This document shows, piece by piece, positions 24,446 through 35,685 of a stretch of DNA of 64,000 bases. The notes below the pieces were generated by a model that did no database searches, was not told where the DNA came from, and saw only the letters and a program-made list of their open reading frames with translations. A program made the translations under genes and the position numbers. Position 1 is the stretch's first letter. Each line of letters begins with the position of its first letter. The DNA is taken from NCBI RefSeq assembly GCF_027172205.1, contig NC_070614.1, positions 43,267,001 to 43,331,000 of the forward strand, written 5' to 3'. Source of the DNA: Podarcis raffonei (Eukaryota > Chordata > Lepidosauria > Squamata > Lacertidae).

Positions 24446-27400
24446 ATGGTGGCATTGTTCTTCTTGCTGCTGATTCTACTTCCTCATGCAATAAGCAAAT
24501 CTCCCATTGTTAAATGTCATGTCCTTGATCCATACATTCCACTTCATCAATATCATCAGGAAGGAGACCTCATCATTGGTGGCATAGCCTCTCATAGCAT
24601 CATCATCTCCATTTCAATAGCCTTCACCGAAAAACCCCTACCAACATTGCATGAAGAGCTAAAGTAAGACCTGGGTAATTTCATTTCTGCATTTTAATTC
24701 CTTCTTTAGACACTGGAGTGATCAGTTTTAGAGGAAGTGTGACTAAACTGTGGCCCTGCAGTGGTCGTTGGACTCCATCAGTTCCATCAATAATAATGGA
24801 AATTGTTGGACAACAGCATCTGGAGGGCCACAGTTCTCCAACCTTGTCCTAGAGGCAGAAGTACTGTTTGGGTCGAAGGAGATGTGAGGTGGAAGAAATG
24901 TGGTCGGGAGGGTCTCCTCTAGTTTGAAAGATATGTTGCCACTTTCCCCATTGAATTAAATATTCAGGTATCATATGAAGACATGTAACATTGTTGTGGA
25001 AATATCTGCATCAGTACTGCTTCAGGGCCCAGGAGAGTGAAATAAGTACAGGATTTCTACACAGATTATGAAGCCAGCATTAAAAATGTACATCGGGGAC
25101 ATTTTAAAGTCTGCGCTCCCCTCCCATAGAATTTCCCCCTTCTTCCCTTTTCAACCTTGTAGGCAAGGAGGAGGATCACTTGTAGTGATAACTGTTCAAG
25201 AGTTTCCTCCCCTGCAAAAAAAGAAGTAATAATTAAATGAACACAGTAATAAATAATACTAATGAGGATGATGAAGAACAGAGTTATGATAAATTTACAA
25301 AGTGTTACATGCCCTTCTGATGGAAAATGAAACTCTTTTAGTGTGGTGCCAAAGAATTACCAGCACATCCTGGCCTTGCAATTTGCAGTGAAGGAGATCA
25401 ACGAAAACCCTAAGCTCTTACCCAATGTCACTTTAGGCTTCCGCATCTATGACAGCTATTTCAATGCCAAATGGACCTCTCATGCAACAATGTTGCTCAA
25501 ATCCACACTGGAAACATTTGTCCCCAACTACATCTGTGACATCGAGAAAAACTTGATAGCCATCATTGGGGGACTGGACTCCCAAACTTCTCTTCATGTG
25601 GCAACAATCTTGGATATCTATAAGGTTCCGCAGGTGAGATATATATCTCTCTGACGTGTCATGGAAACTAGGCATATTCAGATAGATTTGGATAATAAAA
25701 TGTGCACATTTCAAATAATCTGCTAATGGCAGATCCAAACTAAGAAATGAAGTATGGTTAGCACATAAGTTATTGCTTCTGGTGTACCTTTTGGCCTAGC
25801 CAGTTCCTGATACAGTGGGACCTCGGGTTGCAGACGCTTCAGGTTACAGACACTGCTAACCCAGAAATAGTAGCTCGGGATAAGAACTTTGCTTCAGGAT
25901 GAGTATAGAAATTGTGCGGCGGTGGCAGCGGGAGGCCCCATTGGCTAAAGTGGTACCTCAGGTTAAGAACAGTTTCAGGTTAACAATGGACCTCAAGAAC
26001 GATTAAGTTCTTAACCCGAGGTACCACTGTATATGATAACAGCTGATTGGCACGTGAGAATCACTTGACTTAGCAAAAATAGCATGCACAGGCCAAATGG
26101 CAAGGATTGGAAGGTACAAATGGAAATTGCCGCAGTGATGCTTATAATACCCAAATCTAATATTTAAAAGTTATTGTTGCTTCTGTCTCTTTCTCCTCCT
26201 ACCACAACTACGTTTAGCTGATATATGGCCCTGCTCCAGTGATGAATGATAAAACCCCAGGCCTTTTCTTCTACCAGATGGTGCCCAAGGAAACCCGGCA
26301 GTATAAGGGGATCCTGTCTTTGCTTCTGCATTTCAGGTGGATATGGATTGGGATCCTTACTTTCTATGATGAGAATGCAGAAAGATTTGTGCAAACTGTG
26401 GTTCCACTATTTTCCCAGAGTGGCATCTGTTTCGCCTTCATAGAAAGAAGTCACAAATTTACTTATGTCACTGAAATTAATGATATGTTTAAACTGGGGG
26501 CAAAAATACATGACAAAATAAATGATAGCAAAGCCAATGTAGTGTTGGTTTATGGAGAATCATATTCTCTGGCATTTTTTAGATGGTTGCCTTACCTATC
26601 AGAACTGGAACAAAGTTCAAATACGCCAAAAGGTAAAGTATGGATTATGACAGCTCAGGTAGAGCTCACTTCTTTTGTCTATCAACGGACTTGGGATACA
26701 GAAATACTCCATGGGGTTCTCTCATTCACAACTCACTCAAATGATTCGCCAGGATTTCATCAATTTGTCAGGAGCAAAAACCCTTCCAATCCGAAAGGAG
26801 ATGGCTTCATTTTGGACTTCTGGCAACAGGCATTTGGCTGTGTATTTCCAAATCAAGTGGTTGGCAGTGTGAAGGGGGATATTTGCACTGGGCAAGAGAA
26901 GCTGGAGAATCTTCCTGGTCCTTTCTTTGAAATGAGCATGACCAGCCAGAGCTACAACATCTACAATGCTGTCTATGCTGTGGTTCATGCTTTACATGCT
27001 ATGTTTTCATCCCGAGGCAAACACAGACGAGTAATGATCAATGGAGGAATGAAGTTTGACAAACAACCGCTGTGGCAGGTAATGGGCTGAACCCCCTTCC
27101 TCAAAGAGGTTCAAAAGCCTTTGGTTTTATACAATTGCTAACTGTCATTTTCCCTATGCAACCACAGCTTGGGGCACCAATGTGGGTGCGGCAATGCTCT
27201 TGAAATCTTCCCCATGTGCCGCCAAACCACTTCTTCAATTCACTGCCCTTTGGCCATGAGATAGTTGCTTTATGTCTCTCGAAATGCAAATAGAGCCAAA
27301 TGGGTTCTCCATTTGCTTTTCTAGCTTCAATTTCAACCTACTAGACATCCCTGCCTATTGACATCAGACAGATACCTTCACTGTATTCATTTAGGCACAT

Positions 27401-27932
27401 GCTTAAAATATTTTTGTTTACACAAGCCACGTGAGTGTTCTCGTATTTTAATCTCCTTGCATTTTACTTCTAATTTTAAACCTTTTAAATGTCTTCTTTT
27501 AAACTGTTGGAACTTAAAGTAGAAATACTGAAAGAGAACAAAAGGAATGAATTCTATCCAAGCATGATTTAGCCAACTTCTAGACTTTCCCTTTATCACC
27601 ATTCCTTCTTCAACCTGTTCCTTCAACTATTCATATCAACCTCTTAGATCAGCATGAGGCTGATTCCCCATTTACCTCTGAAGTTGGCATATAAAAGGAA
27701 TAATATATCACCTACCAAAGCATATAGAGTCTATAGAGAGCAAAGTGATATAACCTGGAGAGGTACCTATTTATCTACTTGCACTTTGATGTGCTTTCAA
27801 ACTGCTAGGTTGCCAGGAGCAGGGACTGAGCAACAGGAGCTCACCCCGTCGCGGGGATTCAAACCGCCGAACTTCTGATAGGCAAGCCCTAGGCTCTGTG
27901 GTTTAACCCACAGTGCCACCCACATCCCTAAA

Positions 27933-27974
<42 letters not shown>

Positions 27975-30900
27975 AAAATGTGAAAAGAAAACTGCTTTCC
28001 TTCAAAGTTTATATTTGGAATCCTGACACGAAAGTGAACATCATGATCATCTTTTGCTGAATTGAAACCTTTTCTATGTTTTCTCTTTCCTTTTCAATCC
28101 AGCTCCACCATTTTCTGAGGGGTATCTCATTCAACAACAGTGCTGGGGATAAGATTTCCTTCGACCGGAATGGGGAGATACTAGCTGGATTTGATATTAC
28201 CAATTGGATTCTTTCCTCCAACCAAACCTTTCAGAGAGTGAAGGTAGGAGGGGTGGATTCCCTGGCTCCTCCACATCAAGCGTTGACCATCAATGAGGGA
28301 GCCATAAAATGGCACCATTGGTTTAACCAGGCAGGATGCGAACATCAGCCATTTGTGAACATAACATACAAACATATTTTCATTGTGCGGTGTTCAGCCT
28401 TTTAAAAAATGGATTAAAGGTAGCATAAGCTATGAATTAATGTTATAAGCTGAATGCACAGCCTGTATAGTGGTTCTTGTTTCACTGAAAGTGAATATAT
28501 AAATTGACAACTTGAAGAAATGAATTCTAAATAGATTTTAATGGTAGTGAATATACTGTTAAAAGTTTGCAATATCAGTCTGGATGAAACCCTGGTTCCC
28601 TATACAGTCATGGGATTCTGCATCAATGAGGGGAGAACACAGAAAGGGGAGCTTGCTGAACTATTTTAAATATAGCCATATGTTTAAATGTTTAAATAAA
28701 GTCATATATACTCAAGACTGTGGTCTCCGGCCATCATTAAAAGAAAATCAAACTCCTGGGTAAACCACCACAGATTCTCTCTCTACTTGGAGACTGGTGT
28801 GGCATATAACAATGTAAATTGAAATTACACTCAATGGGCCAACCTAGATAGTATCTGGAATACTTGGGCTCCCACACATCTGTGCCTCTATCCCAAATTT
28901 ATGAGAATACTTTGACAAGGAAGAAACATGAAATGACATCAAATTTTACATAAGCCCCATAACAAAAGCCTAATCCCTATAGCCTCTGGCTGTTATATTC
29001 CTAGATAGAACTAAAGAGCAAAGTAAGGTCTTCAGTGTTTAAAATATTCTGTACAATGTCATCAACAAGGAAGTCCTTGCCCCCTCTGTACCTTGGTACA
29101 CCCTGACAGTCACTAAGAATCATATGCCAGGACATCTGAATGCTCCACCTTAGATGAGGATATTAAACCCACAAATGAATAGCTCAGTGGAGATTTAACT
29201 GCCATCACCTGCTGGATATAAAGCAGTGGCTCTCTATTATGGCTTTGCTAAAAGGCGCAAGGCAAGGATGTTGGATGATATAATGCAGATTACACAAAAA
29301 CACATTGGACCAAACCACAGGGGCTGAACTTTAAACAAAATATTTTTTTAAATAGATTTTGCTTTAATGGGCAAGGAAAACATTAAACATGTTGTTCAAT
29401 TTTTCATTTTTCAAAATTCATAAATTAAAATTATTTAAAAAGTGAAATATTAATCATGTTTTAACCACTCTGATGTTTGTCAACCATTGAAAGTGTGTCA
29501 TTCTTGACAACCATGATTAAAGTGCATCAGTGGTTTTCACCAAAATTAGAAAGAAACCTATCTATGGCTGGCATGTATAAATATTTCAGTTTTAAAAAAG
29601 GATCCATATGTCAATGTTCAGCACTTTCTAAACTGTGGATCCTTTTATAAATGACCTCACAAGGTAGATGAAACATGGCGTGCTTCAAGGTTTTAAAATA
29701 GCAGGTGTATAACTTTGAGGCTTAATTTGCATTAAGGGACACCACCACAACCCCTTAATGCCACTCTGACAGAAAGAGGTGTGCATACCTAGTCCGAGCC
29801 CTGACTATACAGGATATTAAAAATATTACTATCCGCAACAGTAACGGCAAACATAACAATTTATTAGAGTTTGCACATTGAGTCAATGGGAAATGTCAGA
29901 AAATGAGTCATAATGGAATGGAAACAACCTATTAGGTGAATCGCTGTTGTTCTTTTGCAAGTTCCTTTTAATGAAGAGCTCAAATTTGAGTGGACTTTGA
30001 GTCCACTTTTTAAATACATCTCTCTCTTTCATTTGTGTATTAGACAAAGCCTGACTCTGTATGCACTGAGAGCTGCCGCCCTGGTTTTTACAGGAAAGTA
30101 AAGGAGGGGGAAGCATTTTGCTGCTACGATTGCATCCCATGTCCAGAAGGGAAGATTTCAGATCAGAAGGGTAAGAAATTTATTGTATATATTTAAAGCC
30201 TGTTGCCTCTAATCGAGAACATGCATATGAAATCATACATTCACCAAGATTCCTTTGACAGTTCAGGAAATATTGAGAAATCTTGCTGAAGAGGGACATA
30301 ATGAAAGTGTGTGTGTGAGAGAGAGAGAGAATTTGTGATTGTGGATGTTGAATGTTGTTATTAAGGAAGAATCCTATAGCAAGATCCACCACATTGAACA
30401 GGATTAGGATAAAGTGGATTTTCAGATGAGCCAGGAGGTTTCTATAAGAGCTGGAAATATGCCATCATATCTGCTTGATATGATATAATAAACAAAGATT
30501 AAGCAGGCGGAGGTGAACGTGATGCTTCTTAAACTGGTGTAAGCCTTGGACCCTTTTTAAATCTCTTTTTAAATCATTTTAATAATGTATTCAAAAGATT
30601 ATACTTTAATTGTTTAAAAAAATGGTCCAAATGTTGAAATGAAAAAAAAAATAGAAGAATAAACGCATGTTGGTCATATTTTAGGGATTAAGAACCATTT
30701 TTTTCTTTCTCAGACATGAATGACTGCTATGAATGTGAAGATGAAAAGTATCCAAACAAAGATAAGAATTTATGTATTCCCAAGCATACAACATTATTGT
30801 CCTTTGAAGAACCTCTGGGCCTCAGCTTAGCCTCTTCTGCTCTTTTCTTTGCTTTCATTACAGCACTGGTACTAGAAATATTTGTGAAGCACAGGGACAC

Positions 30901-31612
30901 TCCCATTGTGAAAGCCAACAACCGGGACCTCACCTACGCTCTGCTCATCTCCCTCTTGCTTTGCTTCCTTTCTGCATTACTGTTCATCGGATATCCTAAC
31001 AAAGTGGCATGTCTCCTCCGCCAAACTGCGTTTGGCATCATCTTCTCAGTGGCTGTTTCTTGTGTGCTGGCAAAAACCATCACTGTGGTTCTGGCTTTCA
31101 TGGCCACAAAACCAGGATCCAGGATGAGGAAATGGGTGGGGAAGGGACTGGCAAACTCTATTGTCCTCTCCTGCTCCCTTATCCAAGCACTCATCTGCAC
31201 TCTGTGGCTGGTGATCTCTCCTCCATTCCCTAATGCTGATATGAAGTCAGTGGCTGAAGAAATTGTACTGGAGTGCAATGAGGGGACGGTGACTTTTTTT
31301 TACTGTGTCTTGGGCTACATGGGCTTCCTAGCTTTGGTCAGTTTCACTGTGGCTTTCCTTGCCCGGAAATTACCTGACAGTTTCAACGAAGCCAAGTTCC
31401 TCACTTTCAGCATGCTGGTCTTTTGCAGTGTTTGGTTGTCCTTTGTTCCTTCCTACTTGAGCACAAAGGGGAAATACATGGTGGCTGTGGAGATCTTCTC
31501 TATCTTAGCGTCCAGTGCTGGCTTGTTGGGTTGCATCTTTTCCCCAAAATGTTACATTATTTTGCTGAAGCCAGAGCTAAACAGTAGGGAACACCTAATA
31601 AGAAGAAAATGA
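24446..31612 (+). CDS. VMN2R: V2R-3, vomeronasal type-2 receptor
   Basis: Six exons: 24446-24663, 25342-25633, 26218-27078, 28103-28330, 30044-30170, 30714-31612; 874 residues, one shorter than its paralogues because the stop follows RRK. All domains of the family are present: signal peptide ([17 protein letters not shown]), flytrap domain, NCD3G linker, seven helices ending [14 protein letters not shown]. Two oddities. The donor after exon 4 is GC, not GT. The residue after PGF in exon 5 is Tyr, where the other three genes have Cys; mammalian V2Rs and CaSR have Arg. The ATG at 24446 matches the paralogues; an in-frame GTG upstream is not a plausible start. Introns 2 and 3 carry a MITE and a reversed SINE. 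Probably functional if the GC intron is spliced. Confidence 0.9.
25813..26029. mobile_element. Tigger-like MITE in V2R-3 intron 2
   Basis: Inverted termini CAGTGGGACCTCGGGTT and the complement of CAGTGGTACCTCGGGTT, flanked by TA. Second subfamily, in the same orientation as 44253 and 52787. Intron 2 of the other three genes lacks it. Confidence 0.85.
27757..27930 (-). mobile_element. Sauria-type SINE, 3' truncated, reversed
   Basis: The reverse complement gives the SINE head, including box B (GGTTTGAATCC) and the body up to the AAGTAGATAAATAGGTACC segment; the 3' half with the CCTTTA tail is missing. It lies in intron 3 of V2R-3 and is followed on the + strand by a (CA)n run (27934-27970), possibly grown from the insertion junction. 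Confidence 0.8.
27934..27970. repeat. (CA)n microsatellite
   Basis: A pure CA run directly next to the 5' end of the reversed SINE in intron 3 of V2R-3. Confidence 0.95.
28331..28336 (+). other. Non-canonical GC splice donor, V2R-3 exon 4
   Basis: The exon ends AACCAG and the intron starts GCAGGA; the paralogues have GTAGGA at the same place. GC-AG introns are known in vertebrates (about one per cent of introns) and usually need a strong surrounding donor; here positions +3 to +5 (AGG) fit only partly. There is no alternative GT in the same frame close by. If it is not used, V2R-3 would skip exon 4 or retain the intron. Confidence 0.85.
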
Positions 31613-32254
31613 TGAAGAAATCAAAGGTCTGTGTCATTGGCTATAATATCTAGTTCAGGGATTTGTATGTATCCTTGAAAAGAAGCATCCAGAAACCTCC
31701 TCAATCTCCCATATTCAGCTATTCCAGATCCACTGTATCTTTTCCTCTGCTCACTATGAAGTCTGCATTTGTCATTCTTAGGCCTCGGCACTGTACTCTT
31801 CTGCTCTCATGCTCTTTCCCGCAACTTTCCCCACTAGAGATTGACGATCCTACCCTGTCTAATCCCATTTTATTTTTCTGCATGTGGCTGTGTTAATGTA
31901 CATCCTGCTCCATTCCAGTGGAGATTTCTTAGGATAGGTCTGTAGAAATCCTTTAAAAACTGAACATAGAAACAGTCACAAAATATAAGCACTGAGGACT
32001 AAAAGGTTTATGAAGGACCTGCCCTATCTTTTTTCTTTTCCCTTGCTTTCTTCAAAACTGTAAATCTGACCGTTAGTCTGGGTAAAAATGCTTTGCCGTC
32101 ACACCCACACCAAGGAAGACTCAAAGCACCAATTTAAACTTAAATTGCCAGCTAATTTAAAGGGAAATAAATATTCCAAACACCCAAAATGTAGTTATTT
32201 CAGATTCCACTGGGTTTGGCTGGATTTCAATGGTTTTTAGTCCAATAATGATAT

Positions 32255-32945
32255 ATCGTGTCCTCCCTAAAAAAGGGCACGTGTTGTGGTGAGACCTAGA
32301 GACTGACCTCCTGGTTGTGGGTGGGTATATTTGACAGCTGCAACACCCAATTGGTAGGTCCCTCATTGCTGGGTTTAATCTGGCCAGTTGGGTGCAGTCT
32401 AAATGGACCGAGGGACCTATATATACCTATGCACGTAACCCAGAACTTTCTCTTTCAGCTCGTTCATTGGAACACCCGCCCACCTCTCATTGTCATTGGG
32501 ACAGGGAAACAGCTGGATTTCCCCCCACTTGGCTGATTGGCTCTTGCCATTTGGGTTTCGCTTGCCATGCAGCAAATCGTCACAACTTGTAAGGTTGTAG
32601 ATAGGCACCCTATGTGAAGGGTATTCCTTTAAAGGAATCCAGGGACTCAACTTGGTTTGGTCAACCCCGGAGAGGGTGTTGTGCCTGTGCCTGAGTCTGG
32701 GGAGCATCTGGGGAGTGAACAGAGTCTGTTCCCAGGCTTTTCACCTACCTCAGGTGTTCACCCTTGGCTGACCTATGATGAAGCTCTGCAAGGGTGCAGG
32801 GAGCTAGTCAAACCAGAGCCTATGCAACCACTCACTTTTCTGTAATCAATAAAGTTGTGGCCTAAATTCTGCAAAAAACCAAAACTAAAATTTGAGTCAA
32901 TTGTGTGTTTACTTAGGGGGGCGGTCTCTGGGTCTGAACACGCAA
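32255..32945 (+). mobile_element. Unclassified LTR- or DIRS-like fossil
   Basis: Comparison with the spacer at 48805-48840 shows a clean insertion of about 690 bases. Its ends form an imperfect inverted repeat (cgtgt plus a gagacctagagac motif at the left; the complement at the right). It contains a TATA-like stretch near 32419 and an AATAAAGTTGTGG signal near 32848, the latter also present at the end of the DIRS-like fossil at 34888-39621. No gene is recognisable. It is broken; age is moderate, since other spacers lack it. Confidence 0.4.
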
Positions 32946-34180
32946 CTGCGTCTTCGCAATATGTTCAAAATGCAAATAATAATAAAAAGAGAAGAAACCA
33001 AAGATAAAACTGGAGAATTGCACGAGGAAGGGGGGGATAATGGGGTTGTTTTCCCCCCAATGCCAGCTGGCTTCCAACCATTCTTGCTGTTGCTTGTTTG
33101 AATTTTCAGGTTGCTTGCCTCTCTGTAGTCAGATCCTGGATAAATGCTTCTGTGTTGTTGCATTTTTAGTGGTGAAATAATAGATGTGTACAGGTCAGAT
33201 GGAATACCAGCAATTATCCGTTTGTGTGGAGTATGTTTTCCGGATCATTACATGAATCAGTAGTCTCACATAAACCTGTTCCGCCCCTGTTCCACACCCT
33301 TTCAGGGCCAAAAATGATGCGTATATTGGCAGTCACAGGTCCATCAGGCACAAACAAAATGCTCACCGCCTGTATACTTAATTGCAACCAATTAAGACAG
33401 CCACTCATAAAGGCCTTGTAGGTTGGTTGCTGATGTGCTAGATTTGGTGGTAAGTTGGCAGGATACTAACGCAAGTGAAAGAAGAGGCTGAGCTCTTTTT
33501 CCAGCCAGAACTCACCGAAACTCAGTTCTGGCACCTCTCAGGTGGCTGCCATTGCTGTTTTAAGAGAACAAAACAGGCGTTCATGAAGAGTTCTGATACC
33601 TCTTTTTCTTTAAAAAAAAAAGTACTGAGAAGGGGCTTTGGGCTGGATCCTTGGTGGCAATGGGCAGGAAGAGGGGCCCCCTCCTAGTGATCCTGTGGGA
33701 TTCCCCAGGAATGGTTCACAACATGGGAGCTTCCGTAACTAAGGGTTATATTTTACCACTTTCTTTTCCACTTTGAAAGAACTCTTGTCTGTTCAGATTA
33801 AGGAATAGGAATGAATTTGAATATTAGAATTAAAATTCACTAATAAAAGTACTATATTGCATTGATCATAACGTAGTGGCTGAAACCTCATTTTCCAGCA
33901 CCCAATGTTTAATAAAAGTTTGCTTTTGAAATTGTCTGTGTTGTGATTTTCTGGGTTAAAAACTGTTTAGGCACATTTTCAGGACCCCATATGTTTGACT
34001 CACAAAAGAGATCCGCCTCTCATACGAGCTTTTAGAGATCCATGGGTAAATTATGTGTACATGAATCAACTTACACTCCCTGGGCATCAAAATAATAGCA
34101 TAGCCAAAAATCTTACTGCTATTAAGTATGTATCCTCTCCCTCCCTCCTTCCCTCCATTCCATACTGGTACCTCTGGACT

Positions 34181-34215
34181 ACATTATGATGTGGAGGCCT
34201 GAATTGAATGATAGG
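34181..34215 (+). pseudogene. Relic V2R tail, cut by a solo LTR
   Basis: Counterpart of 21901-21960: the bases for the RPELNDR region are still recognisable. The sequence then stops at the LTR at 34216 and resumes at 34462. Confidence 0.55.
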
Positions 34216-34461
34216 TGTTAAGTTGTGGGTGAACATATCAGACGACACAGCGATTCTTCCAAAGCAGCTCTTTATTTGTAAGCTGGAACAGAACTGAACT
34301 GAAGAGCTCAGTCAGCCTGCTTATATAGAGCTCCAGAACAACGTAACTGTAGCAACTTTCTAAAACTATCCAATCACTGAAAGTCACTTTCGATCCTTCA
34401 TTTGCATAACTATCTACAGTATCCCCCTGCTGGCCCAGGGTGAGAACTTCAGTACATAATA
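34216..34461 (-). mobile_element. Solo LTR fossil
   Basis: On the minus strand this reads as a compact LTR of about 245 bases: a TATA-type promoter element (CTATATAAGC), then an AATAAA signal and an end in CTTAACA. The repeat atagg occurs on both sides, consistent with a 5-base target duplication. No internal genes remain, so it arose by recombination between two LTRs. It interrupts a spacer sequence that is continuous at 21900-21970. ERV or gypsy origin cannot be separated from the LTR alone. Confidence 0.65.
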
Positions 34462-34497
34462 ATAGGGGTCTGTTAATAGGAAGGAAATTAAATAAAG

Positions 34498-34886
34498 GGG
34501 AAGGCTGCATGTGAAATCCTTCTAATTCCTGTATCCAGCAAGTGTTAAAATATAAGCCAGGCTACCTTCCTGTGTAGAGGTGATTGCCTCGGTGATGGGC
34601 CATTAGGAGAATAAAGGAAAGGGGTCTCTGTGCGAGACAGGAAATGGTTGGGCCCTTCCTTCAGTTGGTTGGAAGGACAAAGCCTGGGTTTTGTTTGCAG
34701 ATATGTGACCTAGAAATAAATCAGCAAGCTGGAGAAAGTGTCAGAGAGCAATGTTTGATGTCTTTTTTTAATCCAAAGCTAAAGCTAAGAGAAAAAATAG
34801 GCTTTTTAGGGGTGTTAATGCTGTGAACCCCTCCATCGTAGGCTCAGGTAGTATACAGTATATGTGTAAATAAACCATATATCTTA
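34498..34886 (+). mobile_element. Old solo LTR fossil, partial
   Basis: Third counterpart of the spacer LTR fossil, lacking its first bases and cut at its 3' end by the DIRS-like element, just after the AATAAACCATATAT segment. Confidence 0.45.
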
Positions 34887-35685
34887 AAACAGCCCTTCAT
34901 CCGGCGGCAGGATCGGACCTACAGGCACAGTGCAGCCTTTTACTGGGCCACAGGGCAGCCTTCTGCCCCCCCCCCGCCGCCTCTGGCTTCAGGCCTTCTT
35001 AGGCCTCCTGTGACTACAGCCATTTCCCCCCAGTATCAGGTATGAATTGGGGCCACACAGCCTACTTCTGGGCTGCTTGGCAGCCTGCTTAGGCCTTCTA
35101 CAATTGGCACTGCTTGCGAGGGTGTGTTGTTGTTTTTTATTCGGAGGGCTCACTGGGGTCTCCTCCCAGCGCCAGGGCATTCCCTTCCCTCCCACCCTTG
35201 GCCTACTGTTTATACTTTTGGCTTTGGGGGTGCAATTCTTGCTGCTAACTTATTGCACATACGTAGGTTGCTGGTTGCTGTCTCTTAATTAATAGGATAG
35301 TGCCTCGTGTGGAGTGTTGGGAGTTTAACAACAGTTCCTGTACACGGGACAGGTGCCGTTTTTCCCATTGTGTGAGCACTGCAGTGGCTCGCATCCCCAG
35401 ACTAAATGCTCTCGGGCAAGGCCCTCTTTTCGCAGCTTTCACAGCACAGGAGGCAAAAATGGACTGAAGGATCCAGAAGTGGCCCAAGGAGTGTCGAAGG
35501 CAGGAGCCCAACACTCAAGAGGCGCCATGCAGAAGTAACCCCCTTTTCTTCCCTAGCCCCCTCCCCTGTTTCTCTTGCCGCCATGCTGTCCCTGTGGGAA
35601 GCTTATCCCAACAGGGAGGCAGAAAAAACCTTGAGGCAGGATTTCACAACGACTGCCGCTTTCCTGTTTCGGTTTGCCTGTTTCT

